Below, in pieces: positions 23,701 to 34,189 of a DNA stretch of 64,000 nt. Location of the stretch: contig NC_133405.1 in assembly GCF_047511655.1 (NCBI RefSeq), forward strand, positions 90,555,046-90,619,045, given 5' to 3'. Within the stretch, counting starts at the first letter, position 1. Each line of letters starts with the position of its first letter. Position numbers and translations under genes: made by a program. The notes under the pieces are model-generated. The model was not told where the DNA came from and did no database searches. It saw only the letters and a program-made list of their open reading frames with translations. The stretch comes from Castor canadensis. Taxonomy: Eukaryota; Chordata; Mammalia; Rodentia; Castoridae.

Positions 23701-25760
23701 AACAAGTAAACAAGAAAAAAAAACAATGAGGAAACTAGGAAAAGCTGGACACTTGTTCAACTTGGTAAAAATACTACTAAAAACCCACAGTTGTTATTAC
23801 TCAGTAACAGTGAAAGGCTAAAAACTTTCACACTGAACAATCAACAATCTCTACTTTCACCATTTCTATTCAACATGACATTGAAACTTTATTTCATAGC
23901 TAATGTATTTCAATAGAAATAAAAGACCTCCAGTTTAGGAAAGAGTAAGGAAAATTATTTTGATTCACAGTTGACATGATCTTGTATATAGAAAACACTA
24001 TGGAAGGCAGAAAAGAAAGTAATATCTAATCATTGAGTTTAGCAAGATTACAATATAAAAATACAATACTATTTCTGTACACCAGCAATGAATAACCCAA
24101 AACAGAAATTTTAAAAGCAATTCCATTTATGAAAACATCTAAATAAACAAAATACTTACAAATATATTTAATTAAAGAAGTTCAATACTTGTATACTGAG
24201 AAGTATAACACATTGTTGAAATTAATTAGAGTAAATTAAATGTAAAGGCACTATGGATTGGAAGGCTGTGGTTACAATGGTAATACTCCACTAATTGATC
24301 TACAGATACAATGTAATCTCTAATAAAATTTCCACAAGACATTGTTTTTGGCCAAACTGGCAAAATGATCCAAAAATTCCCATGGAGATGCAAGGAACCC
24401 AGAAAAGCCAAAACAATCTCGAAAAAGAGCAAAGTAGTTGGAGGACTCACACTTGCCAATATCAAAACCTACTACAAAGCTATAATAATCAAGATGTTGT
24501 ACTACTGGCATTTCATATAGGCACACATATCAATGTAATAAAATTGAAATTCCAGAAATAAATCTTTGCATTTAAAGGTGAGTTTTGGCAAGTATATCAA
24601 GATAACTCAAGGCGGGAAATAATATTTAAGAAATGTTTCTGAGATAACTGGATGTGCATGTGCAAAAGAATCATCCACTATCTGTCACTATGCCTAAAAC
24701 TTATACCTAAAAATTTATCTCTTAGATGAAAGTCTGTATACAGTAAGAAGAAAATAAAACCCTGAGTTAATATTCAGGACTTTGAAAGAAGAAATAGTTT
24801 ATTAAATAAGGAATCAAACTGTATGTGAAAAAAAGACGCAATAAATTGTACTTCATTAAAATGAAAAAACTTTGTATTTCAAAGCCCACCATTGAATACA
24901 AGGAATACAGCCCATGGGATGGGAGAACATATTTTCAAGTCATACATCTGATATAGGACTTTATCCACAATATCCACAGATTTTCCAAATAAAAGTGGGG
25001 ACAAATAATTTAATGGACATTTCTCCAGAGAAGATATATGAATGGTGAATAACCATAAGGAACATTCTCAATAGCATTAAGTCATTAAGGAAATGCAGAT
25101 CAAAATCACACTAAGATATCACTTTCCATTCACTACGATGGCTGAAATAGATAAAAGATAGACACAAACAAATGTTGCCGAGGATGTAGAGACATTGGAA
25201 TCTGAATATGTTTCTTATAGCATTGTGAAATAGTTAAGTCATATTGGAAAAAAGTTTAGCAGCTCTTAAAATGTTTAAACATAGAGTTAGCTTTTGGCCC
25301 CAAAATTCCACTTTAGTTATCTACCCAACATGAACTGATATTGTACAGGTAAAATACTGTACAATAGTATCCAAAACAGTCTTATTTATGATAGAAAAAA
25401 AGAGGAAATAATCCAAAAGTCTATCAATGTGCAAACAAAATGCGGTATATTCATACAATGGAATGTTATTTGGCAGTTAAAGATATGATATATAGATACA
25501 TGCTACAACATTGACTAATCTAGAAAACATGCATAGTGAAAGAAGCCTGTCAAAAAAGTCACATATTGTATGGATTTATTTATATGAAATGTTCAATATG
25601 TGCAAAAGCAGAGAGCCAGAAAAGAGACTGGAGCTTCTTGGAGACTGAAGGAAAGGGAGGGATTAGACGTCACTTAAATACAAATGGTTTCTTTTTGAAA
25701 TATAAAACGTTTTAAAATTACATTGCACTGAGAGTCATACAACTTTGATTGATGTTACTG
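23701..25760 (+). mobile_element. Old L1 LINE, RT to ORF2 end, continuing
   Basis: Continues the old L1 to its 3' end: RT and post-RT sections (23740-24560) and ORF2 C-terminal (24960-25600, with GGAAATGCAGATCAAAATCACAC-like wording near 25089-25111). It is A/T-rich, strongly diverged and has no long frame. The right edge is approximate. Confidence 0.65.
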
Positions 25761-25849
25761 TGGTAACATCTATCTTCCTAACATGAGATTTATACTCTTA
25801 AAAGTTTTATATACAGAATACAATTTACTTATGTATTTATTTATTCATT

Positions 25850-25960
25850 CATTCATTTACTTGCTTTGACACAGGGTCTGGCCTCAAACTCATGATCCTC
25901 TTGCCTCAGCCTCCTGAGGTCTGGGATTACTGGCATGCACTTGTCATGCCTGGCCAAAAC
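25850..25960 (-). mobile_element. B1-like SINE, antisense
   Basis: The reverse strand reads GGCCAGGCATGACAAG and CAGGAGGCTGAGGCAAGAGG, characteristic of a 7SL-derived SINE. The T-rich left end (ATTTATTTATTCATTC) corresponds to its A-rich tail. Confidence 0.7.
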
Positions 25961-25964
25961 ACAA

Positions 25965-26860
25965 TTTCCTTAACCATAGGCACAATGTTGTACAGAAGAT
26001 CTCTACAAGTTATTCATCTTGCACAAGTGAAATTTTATAACCATTGAACAGCAACTCCCTATTTCCTCCTCACCCAGACCCATAGCAGCTACAAATTTTG
26101 ACTATTCCAGATATCTCAAATAAATGAACTCATATAGTATTTATACTTCTATGATCAGTTAATTTCACTTAGCATTTTGTCTTCTAGATTCATCTATGTT
26201 ATCTTATATGGCAATATAGACTTCTTTTAAGGCTGACTCACATTACATTGTAGGTATAAATTATATTTTCTTTGTCCATTCATTTGTCAATGGACATTTA
26301 GGTTATTTCCATAGTTTCTATATCTTGGCTATAGGAATAATGCTGCAATGAAGATGAGAACGTGTACATCTTTTCGAGATCCTGATTTTAATAGTTTTGG
26401 ATATACATCTGAAAGTGGGATTGACAGATGATGTGGATATTCTATTTTTAATTGTTTGAGGAACCATCACACTGTATTCCATAGTGGTTGTACGATTTTA
26501 CATTGCCACCAACAGTACACCAGGGTTGTGGTTTTTCCACATCTTCCCCAACATTTCTCATCTTTTGCTTTTTTGCATAAAGGTCATCCTAAGCAGAGGG
26601 AGGTGATGCCTCATTGCGTTTTTGTTTTTGTTTTTTTCTTGCATTTCCCTGATGATTAGTGATAATGAGCACCTTTTAATATACCTGATATCCATTTGTG
26701 TGTCTTCTTTGGAGAAATGTCTATTCAAGTTTTTTGCCAATTATTAAAATCACTCTTTGGTGTTATTTTACTACTGAGTTATAGAACTTACTTGCATATT
26801 GTGGATATTAATTCATATATATATTTACATATGTCATTTGAAAATATTTTTTTCCATAAA
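25965..26860 (-). mobile_element. Old L1 LINE 3' part, antisense
   Basis: The reverse strand encodes degraded ORF2 C-terminal sequence, including segments equivalent to NGVPLWK-type and [17 protein letters not shown] (26740-26690). The 3'UTR side lies to the left. Older than the L1s at 7.6 and 43.6 kb. Confidence 0.65.
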
Positions 26861-27200
26861 ACTAGCAGAAAACATAGGTGAAAGTTTTCATGAAATCATG
26901 CGTGGCAATGAATTCTTGGATATGACAGAAAAGCACAAACAAGAAAAGTAAAATCAGGCAAGAGGGACTACATCAAACTAAGAAGCTTTTGCAGTGTAGC
27001 TCAATGATAGAGTGCTTGCAAGCACTGCAAAAACAAAGCAACAAACAAAAACTTCTGCAAAGCAAATAAATTATACAGCACAGTGAAAAAAGGCATCCTG
27101 CAGAATGAGAATTCCACAGCTCTTGAAATATACTAAGAACTACTAGACTGCACACTAAATGAATGAGTTTTGTGATACTTGAGTTACACCTCACTAAAGC
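26861..27200 (+). mobile_element. Old L1 3'-end pieces with an ID-like SINE
   Basis: L1-like sequence at 26861-26990 is broken by a short tRNA/ID-like insertion (about 26990-27045: GTGTAGCTCAATGATAGAG, A-box like, then GCTTGCAAGCAC and an A-rich tail). L1-like 3'-end sequence then runs to a TCACTAAAGCTG-like terminus near 27185-27200. All pieces are old. Confidence 0.5.
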
Positions 27201-28317
27201 TGTTTTTTAATGAAGGGAAAAGAATATAAATGAATACAAAATGTTCACAATTCATTCTTACATTAACATGCATGCACAACATGCAAAATTATTGGCATCT
27301 AAATTAGATAACATCTTTGAATTGTTATTAAGCAAATAAATATGGAGACTTCTACTTGGAAATTAAATATGGCAGGAGGCTACAACATCACCCTTCATCA
27401 GAGTAACAAACAACATTGCAAATGATGATGCTAAAATAAGACTATTTCTTAGGCATGATATTCATGATTATTTTTATCTCCCAGACTCCCAGGGAACCTG
27501 TTTGCTTTCCAAACCTGATTACACAAATCCTGTTATTTACTTCATGTGCAATTTGATGTCCTTGCATTAGGATTGTTTATAGTTGAGCAATCCTAAATCT
27601 TTTTCTGTTGTTTGCAACCAAGCACACTGATTGACAGAGGAGATAGCAAATGTAGATGTTATTTACAATCATAGGGGAGAAAGAACTTTCTTAGAGTAAA
27701 AAAAAATGTAGAAAAGAAGGAAATGAGACCCCAAGGTCACAGCATGGAGCACATGAACATGGAGAAAAGTTTGGAGGAAAAATGCCACAAGAGGATGTAC
27801 TTGTGGAATCTACAAGACAGAAGAAATGGTGAACATAGTCAATGCTACTTAGAGGATAAGCAAGTCAAAGCATTGTTAATTTGATTTCACATCACATGAT
27901 TATTAGCCATCATGAAAAAAGAATTTCTGAAGGCTAGAAGTTGGTGTAATATAATAGAATTGGAGATGGAGATAAGAAAGTGGTGACAACTCATTAGACA
28001 ACTCTATCAGAAAAAGTTTTCCATGACGGGTAGTGAATATACAAAATACTAACTAACAGAGAAGTAGATATTTGTTTAAAGTGAAAGGACAATAAAACAT
28101 AATGTCAGGCTGCTGGCAATAAGCAGAGAAGGATAATTTGAAGATACAAGAAAAACACAGGTTACATTAAGAAGTTCAAATTTTTAATTGCAAATAAAGC
28201 AAGGCAGAGATGCCCAGAGAATGAGTGAATGTTTGAAGCCCATGAGATCCACAGTGAGTAATGGAGGTGGATCTAGATTGAAGAAATCAGATTTAGAGAA
28301 ATGTATTGGTTAGGGAT

Positions 28318-28320
<3 letters not shown>
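27201..28320. other. No gene or clear repeat recognised
   Basis: A/T-rich sequence without long open frames, splice-site clusters or recognised transposons. It may be single-copy intergenic DNA or transposon sequence too old to recognise by eye. Confidence 0.4.

Positions 28321-28358
<38 letters not shown>
28321..28358. repeat. (GT)19 microsatellite
   Basis: Uninterrupted GT repeat. The Cys/Val-rich frames across it are artefacts of the repeat. Confidence 0.95.
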
Positions 28359-28360
<2 letters not shown>

Positions 28361-28529
28361 CTACATGCTCGGGGGAGGTGGAGATGTGCGTAGATTCCAT
28401 TATCAAGAAAAAAAAGGATATCCTTACAATGAAGAGATTGATGGACGAGGCTTTCTCTTCTGCAGGGAAACCAAAGGCAAGTTCTCTAGACAGAGAAGAA
28501 AAGCTTTGAATGGGGCTAACTCAAAACGG

Positions 28530-28700
28530 AATCTCCCCACAGGGCTTAAACTTTTTTTGTAAAGTTGAGTGATTCTTCCCAGACTCTAGAAACATACATC
28601 TGTACAGATGGCATCCTACTAGTTTTGTTCCACATTGTAATCCTCCCTTATCACGTTTCCCTGTTCATTGTGGTCTATTACTCACAAATAGTAAACAACA
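28530..28700. repeat. Unnamed interspersed repeat, copy 1
   Basis: This stretch matches 39640-39790 in the same orientation. The shared core is CCTACTAGTTTTGTTCCACA, preceded in both by GACTCT and an ACATCTGTACAGA-like string, and followed by a similar CCCTG-TCATTG-GGTCT stretch. I cannot assign it to a named family. Confidence 0.6.
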
Positions 28701-28809
28701 CTAAGGTAATAACCAACCAGACCATACTTTGAACAGGACTGTTTAGTTATTATACATACTTTTGCCCTCTGTCCAATTCTATTTAAACCTAAAGTTCAGG
28801 TCGTATTCT

Positions 28810-29530
28810 AAAGATGACTCAAGATGAGCTGAAGTGTTTATGTTGCTTCTTCCCATAGCTGTCCCTGCAGTATTCTGTAATTAATTGCACCTCAGAGGTT
28901 AATCTATTAAAGTGAACTGTAATCTGATGGTCCTCTTTCTGACAAAAAGAGAATTTTGAAACTGAAATGCTGAAAAATAAAGAATGGAAAGAGAAAAATA
29001 GGACAGAGAACCTAAGATCTGTTGGATAATATTGATATTCACAGCTGGAATCCTGAAAAAAAAAAGGAGATATAGGATACATTTCAACAAATAACAGCTC
29101 AGAATTTCCCAAACTTAATGACAGACAAAAATCCCTCACAGATCCAAAATGTTCAGAAAATAGCAAGGTAAAACCATATCAAGTCATATCATTTTCTAAT
29201 TTAGGGGAATGAGAGGAAAAATCCAGATGGTCTTGAAGATAGTCAATGGATGGCACATTTTTTTTACAAAGAAAATATAGTAATAATTAAAGTATACTTC
29301 TTGTCAGAAATCATACAAACCAGAGCAGACTTTAGTGGCATATTTGAATGGTCAAGAGGAAACAATCATCCTTTTTGTCCCAAAATTTTAGCAAAAATGA
29401 AGATATACGTCAAAGGTAAAAGAACTAAAGGTTTTCTCAGAAAAATGAAAACTAACAGCCTGCAGACTATTTGTAAAAATGTTAAAAGAAAATCTTCATT
29501 ACAAAGGAAAATGACATAGTTTAGAATCCT
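28810..29530 (+). mobile_element. Very old L1 ORF1-like remnant
   Basis: At 29230-29520 the plus strand keeps an ORF1 C-terminal flavour (IIQTRADFSGIFEWS, corresponding to the ADFS motif of the younger ORF1s). The part before 29230 is less certain. Confidence 0.4.
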
Positions 29531-29565
29531 GCATGTACACAAAGAAATGTAGAACATTGAAAATG

Positions 29566-29752
29566 AAGCTGGATGTGGTAGAACACACTTGCAATCCCAG
29601 CTACTGGGGAAGTCGAAGCAGGAGGATCACAAGTTTGAGACCCACCTGGGCAAATCCAAAACAGGGAGTGTCTGGGGGCGTAGCTCAGTGATAGAGCACT
29701 TGCTTTATACTGTGTGGCCCTGGGCTCAATACCCAGTACTGGCAAAAGAAAA
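29566..29752 (+). mobile_element. Composite SINE: B1-like head plus tRNA/ID-like tail
   Basis: The head reads GCTGGATGTGGTAGAACACA, CAATCCCAGCTACTGGGG and AGTTTGAGACCCACCTGGGC. The second part reads GGCGTAGCTCAGTGATAGAG and CCCTGGGCTCAATACCCAG, like pol III A and B boxes of a tRNA-derived SINE. An A-rich tail leads into a GGAA microsatellite. The tRNA-like part is a SINE, not a tRNA gene. Confidence 0.8.
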
Positions 29753-29767
29753 ACTAGGCAGGGGGAG

Positions 29768-29830
29768 GGAAGGAAGGAAGGAAGGAAGGAAGGAAGGAAG
29801 GAAGGAAGAAAGGAAGGATGGAAGGAAGGA
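29768..29830. repeat. (GGAA)n microsatellite
   Basis: GGAA/GAAG repeat of about 60 bases with a few substitutions, adjoining the A-rich tail of the SINE to its left. Confidence 0.95.
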
Positions 29831-30380
29831 AAATTCAGACCAAGTACTTCTTAATTAGAGGTTTCCATTCTTCCTTGGTTTCAATCATTTGCAAGAGTAG
29901 TTCACAATACTCAGGAAAGTGTTCACTGATTTACTTATGTTTATTTGTTTATCATAAATGACATTACAAGTGATATTGATGAACAGTAAGATGGAAGAGA
30001 TGTATAGGACATATAGGACAAAGTATGGAGGAAGGGGCATGGAGTTTTTGTGCCCTCTCAGGATATGCTACGCAACTATCAACTCCATATGTTCAGATAC
30101 CTGGAGGCTCTCTGAATCCAATCCACTTGGGGGTTTTTGGAGGCTTCATTATATAGGCATGGGTGATTAAATCAGTGGCCACTGATGATCAACTCAATCT
30201 GCAGCCTCTTGCCTCTTTCCAGAGGTCAGGGAATGGGGCTGAAAAATTAAATCCAAATCACAAAGTTGGTTCTCCTGGAAACCAGTTCCCATCCTGAGGC
30301 TTTCCTGGAATCTCTAGTCATTAATCTTCTCATGACATATAAAAATGCTTATCATTTCAGAGACTCCAAGGGTTTTAGGA
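29831..30380. other. No gene or clear repeat recognised
   Basis: Non-coding by inspection; no long frames, no SINE or L1 motifs that I can name. Confidence 0.35.
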
Positions 30381-30787
30381 GTTCTGTATATATGAAATTA
30401 TAGTATAACCTATGACCTCACAAATCCTGAGATCATAATTGAATTAAACTAGAAATCAATAACAAAAGTAAAGAAAGTGCCCAAATTTTGGGAAGGTAAG
30501 TAAGAAATTTCTAAATAAGACATGAGTCAGAAAACAAAGCTCAGTAGAAAAAAGACTTGCATAGAAAGTTCTCCACAAAAGACATACAAATGGCCAACAT
30601 GAAAAGATGCTCACCATTACTAATCACCATGGAAATTCAAGTCAAAACCAGAATGGGGTATCACTTCATATCTGTTAGAATCAACATGATCAAAGTGTTG
30701 ACAAGAATGCAGAAGAAATTGGAACCACTAGGCAAAGGTGCTATGGACATCAGTATGCCAATTCCTCAAGGAATTAGAAGTAGAGGA
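30381..30787 (+). mobile_element. Old L1 ORF2 C-terminal remnant (left part)
   Basis: Contains KFSTKDIQMANMKRCSPLLI (30560-30620) and a following VRIN-like stretch, the diverged ORF2 end. It is interrupted by the composite SINE and resumes at 31113 with ORF2-end wording (TTCCTGGGTATTTACCTGAAAG). Confidence 0.6.
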
Positions 30788-31112
30788 GTTGGACGTGGCG
30801 GCTCATGCCTATAATCCCAGCCTCTCAGGAGGTGGAGATCCGGAGGATTTGGGTTTGATGCCAGTCCAGGAAAAATGGTGGCAAGACCCCATCTCAACCA
30901 ATAGCTGGGCATGGTGGTATCCACCTGTCATCCCAGCTAGGGGAGCATCAAGGTCCAGGCCAGCCCAGGCAAAAACATGAGACTCCATCCCCAAAACAAG
31001 TACAAAAATAGCAAAAGCACAATGGGTTAGAGGTGTGGCTCAAGTGGTAGAGCACCTGCCTAGCAAGCGTAAGGCCCTGAGTTTATCCCCAGTACCACCA
31101 AAAAAAAAATAA
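30788..31112 (+). mobile_element. Composite SINE: two B1/7SL-like units plus tRNA/ID-like tail
   Basis: The first 7SL-like unit (GGACGTGGCGGCTCATGCC) and the second (AGCTGGGCATGGTGGTATCC, near 30902) are followed by a tRNA-like unit (GAGGTGTGGCTCAAGTGGTA, 31030, and CCTGAGTTTATCCCCAGTA) and a poly-A. The pieces total about 325 bases. A short possible target repeat AAGTAGA occurs at both ends (near 30778 and 31121). This dimer-plus-ID architecture is known from sciurid and related rodents. Confidence 0.85.
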
Positions 31113-31175
31113 GTAAATAAAAGTAGAATTTCTATACGAAACCACAATCTTATTCCTGGGTATTTACCTGAAAGA
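31113..31175 (+). mobile_element. Old L1 ORF2 C-terminal remnant (right part)
   Basis: Continues the L1 interrupted by the SINE: wording equivalent to the ORF2 end (ATTCCTGGGTATTTACCTGA). Short and old. Confidence 0.5.
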
Positions 31176-31690
31176 TTTGAAGGTATTAGTCAGACTTTTC
31201 CAGAGAAATAGAATCAACACATATTGATTGATTGATTGGTTGATTGATTGTAAGAATGGATTGGGCAATTATAGAAGCTAAGAATTTCCACAATCTGTCA
31301 TCTGCAAGGTGGAGAACCAGAAAAGCTGATGGTATAATTCAGTTTGGGTCCAAATGCCTGAAAACCAAGAGTGCTGTTGTCTGAGTGGCACTCTGTACCA
31401 GGTCAGAGAGTAAAATTTTACCGTTCCTCTACCTATTTGTTCTATTTAAGCCCTCAGCTGTTTGGATGATGAACACACACATCGCTGAGGATAACCTTTT
31501 TATTCAGTCTACCAATTCAATCTAATGCTGATCTCTTCTGGAAACACCCTCAGAGGCACACCTATAAATAATGTTTTACCAGCTATCTGGCATGCCCTAG
31601 TCCATTTGAGTAGAAACATAAAATTAACCCTCACAAATCTGCCCCTTATCAACCTGTTGTGCATGTGAACCTCCTTAAATTATTCTTAAT
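31176..31690. repeat. Old mammalian interspersed repeat, family not named
   Basis: Starts TTAGTCAGACTTTTCCAGAG and ends near CATAAAATTAACCCTCACAA, wording of a common mammalian repeat that I recognise but cannot name with confidence. It includes an (ATTG)n run at about 31223-31250. No coding potential. Confidence 0.4.
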
Positions 31691-32130
31691 CTCCAAATAA
31701 GTACAATAACAATGATACAAGTATCCTAACCTCAATGGAAAATGTACAAATCCCTGCACCAGAAGAGATGCTAAAGTCCTTGTGTGGTGTTTACTCTTCT
31801 CCGGATATCCTCAGCTTAAACACTGCCTAGTAGAAATTCATACTTAAATACTGACATAAAGTCAATACACCGAATATTACAAAGAGACTAAAAGAGAACA
31901 GAAAATGAAGATATTCACTTTATGTGTGTATATGTATATATACAAACATACATACATACGTACATACATACATAACAACATTCATAACAAAATACAGAGG
32001 AAAGACCCATGACAATTACTGTCCTCATTTCTGTAACTGGTCATGTTGTCATAGCTGGTATTTATAACTACCTTCTATTGCCCTTTCTGTATTCCCTTTG
32101 CCCTCAGCAAATCCCTCAGCTGGTTGTGTT
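31691..32130. other. Unassigned, with a (TACA)n-like run
   Basis: No gene recognised. A CATACATA-type simple repeat lies at about 31945-31974. Confidence 0.4.
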
Positions 32131-32935
32131 TCTCTATATGGTGGGGTGACTCAAATCTTCATTTCTGAAGTGTCTGGGTCATTCATAGTCTTATCTGAAT
32201 TGGCTTGTAGTTTTCCATTGACCTTAATCACAGGGCATGGTAGTACTAAGACACATCCTAAGGGATGATATGGGATTTCAGAAAACTCTTCCTTATCCTC
32301 ATTGTGGAGCAGTAGTCCAATTTCCCCTTGGCAGTCTGGATAAATAACCCTGGGCAACACTGAAACTCTCTTCTTGGCCTCTTGATTCAGAGGCACAAGA
32401 AACTCAAAATGGCTGGGTGAGATTCTTAACTTTCATTTCCATGGAATCATTATGTCTTCTGGTAGAAGCATTGATATGTCTTCTGGAACTAAGACCTCTA
32501 GGCCAGCAGAGCATAAAGTTGCAGGAAGAGGAAGAAAAATTTTGCTTGGTGGCTCAGATAACATCCAGTTGATAATGGGCAGCTCAGAGTGCATGGTAAC
32601 TCAATGGTCCATGGTCAAACATTCAGTTTCTACTAATGCTCAATAACAGACCAAGAGCTATTTGTTTGAAAAGGAGAGGTTATCTGTGGATGATGACAGG
32701 GCCTTGCTCCTAAATCCTGAAGGCCCGTATGTGATTCACCTAAAGAAATCTGCCACATGCTCCAAATAGCTTATTAATCTACCACTGACACCATAACCAC
32801 GGTGAATATGAAGGATCGTATGACCCAAGAGACAGAACAGCCTGCACGGCAGCTTGATCTTGTTGCAGAGCCTTCTCTCATTCTGGGCTCCACTCCAAAC
32901 TCACAGATTTTGGAGTCACTCAGAAAGTAGGCTGA
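32131..32935 (-). mobile_element. ERVL-type endogenous retrovirus remnant: RNase H-like and dUTPase-like pieces, antisense
   Basis: On the minus strand, 32396-32151 is an 81-codon open frame resembling the dUTPase-like domain found at the 3' end of ERVL-type pol (VIYPDCQGEIGLLL and the following LVLPCPVIKVNGK are visible). Further right, 32930-32720 read on the minus strand resembles an RNase H region of the same class, with frame breaks. Integrase sequence was not recognised between them. No LTR was recognised. It is an old, broken copy. Confidence 0.5.
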
Positions 32936-33145
32936 ATCATATGATAGTTCTATTTTTAGTTTTCTGAGGAATTTCCATACTGTTGTCCGTAGTGGTAATA
33001 CTAATTAAAAATATTCCAGGAATGGAGGGGGAAGATAAAAGAGAATGGTTGAGTTCAAGTATGATATATTTGATACATTGTAAGAACTTTTGTAAATGCC
33101 ACAATGTACCCTGACCCAGGACAACAATAATAATTTTAAAAAACA
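32936..33145 (+). mobile_element. Short L1 insertion with a 5' inversion
   Basis: Bases 32936-32995 are L1 ORF2 C-terminal sequence in antisense (TTCTATTTTTAGTTTTCTGAGG). Bases 33000-33145 are the L1 3'UTR in sense orientation, ending TAATTTTAAAAAACAATAC. Inverted 5' piece followed by sense 3' piece is the product expected from twin priming. The 3'UTR belongs to the same subfamily as the L1 at 1-1460. Confidence 0.6.
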
Positions 33146-33362
33146 ATACTACATTGCTGGGGGATTGCAATGATTAGGGTCCCCATCAAGAACTTGAAAA
33201 ATACAAAGGCTGTGATTTCCACCATGTCCCCATTCAAATCTCCTATTTGGCCTTTGCAGAAAACATGTGGAATTTGCAGAATGAAAGTTGGATTATTCTG
33301 TTTGACCAAGTGATGTGACGTGATTTCATTGTTTGAGCAAATTAGCACACCTCTTTCCACCT
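33146..33362 (+). mobile_element. ERVL-type pol remnant, N-terminal RT part (sense)
   Basis: Plus-strand reading through several frames resembles the start of an ERVL-type reverse transcriptase. It is interrupted by a SINE at 33372 and resumes at 33599. Orientation is opposite to the RNase H/dUTPase remnant to the left, so the provirus was rearranged. Confidence 0.4.
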
Positions 33363-33371
33363 GATTTTCAG

Positions 33372-33589
33372 GGATTCTTTTTTTGTTTGCTTGTTTGTTT
33401 TTGCAGTACTGGAGTTTTAACTCAGGGGCTACACCTTAAAGCCATTCCACCAGCCCTTTTTTTTGTGAAGGTGTTTTTTCGAGATATGGCCTTGCAAACT
33501 ATTTGCCTGGGCTGGCTTCGAACTGCGATCCTCCTGATCTCTGCCTCCTGAGCACCTAGGATTATAGGCGTGAGCCACTGGCACTCAGC
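33372..33589 (-). mobile_element. Composite SINE, antisense, with GATTTTCAG target duplication
   Basis: The left end is the reversed A-rich tail (TTCTTTTTTTGTTTGC), then a reversed tRNA-like part (CAGTACTGGAGTTTTAACTC) and a reversed 7SL-like part (CTGGCTTCGAACTGCGATCC, ATTATAGGCGTGAGCCACTG). Direct repeats GATTTTCAG at 33363-33371 and 33590-33598 flank it. It interrupts ERVL-type pol sequence. Confidence 0.85.
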
Positions 33590-33598
33590 GATTTTCAG

Positions 33599-34080
33599 CT
33601 ATTGATGTGGAAAGTGCTTTTTTCTTCATACTTGTCCACAAGAACCCCCAGGAATAGTTTGCTTCCAGCTGTCAAGGTCAGCAATACAATCTCACTCCCC
33701 TGTTTCAGGGCCATATCACCTCCCTGAGCCCACTGTCACAGTATAGTTTGCACGGATCTTGACAGCCTTTCCCTTCCACAAGATATTTCACTGGCCCATT
33801 AGGTTGATGTCATCATGTTGATTGGACCCAGTGAGCCTGAACTAGCAACTATTTTAGATACATTTGGAAGAGGTTTTCACATGAGAAAGTGGAAAAGAAC
33901 TATCACTAAAACTCAGTGGCTTTCTACATCAATGAAATTTCTAGGGGTGCAGTAAAGGATCAATTATTGCCTATGGGAGCCCCTAACAGCCCAAGAGAAA
34001 GTCGCAATATCTTGGGCCTGTTTGGATTTTGGAAACAAATTATTCCTCATTTGGGGTATTACTTCAACCCATTTTCTTTT
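33599..34080 (+). mobile_element. ERVL-type pol remnant, RT core and downstream (sense)
   Basis: Plus-strand sequence resembles the RT core. The position of the catalytic YxDD motif reads as stop-V-D-V near 33805 in this copy, so the active site is destroyed. At 33953-34050 an open stretch reads VKDQLLPMGAPNSPRESRN, the region downstream of the RT in this class. Stops and frameshifts throughout. The element ends against an L1 near 34190. Confidence 0.5.
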
Positions 34081-34189
34081 TGTTTTCCTGAGGAGATATT
34101 TAATGAATATCCAGTTAATGATGTTTACATGCATTTTTAAGAGACAAATGGGAAAATGAATTTATTTAGAGTTTGGGCCAAAAGTCTAG

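Noticed and set aside
28306-28562. Small Cys/Val-rich proteins
   Set aside because: Translation of the GT microsatellite.
29675-29745. tRNA gene candidate
   Set aside because: A- and B-box-like sequence belongs to the tRNA-derived tail of a composite SINE with an A-rich end; no cloverleaf with a normal acceptor stem was apparent.
31026-31100. tRNA gene candidate
   Set aside because: Same reason: SINE tail, directly followed by poly-A.
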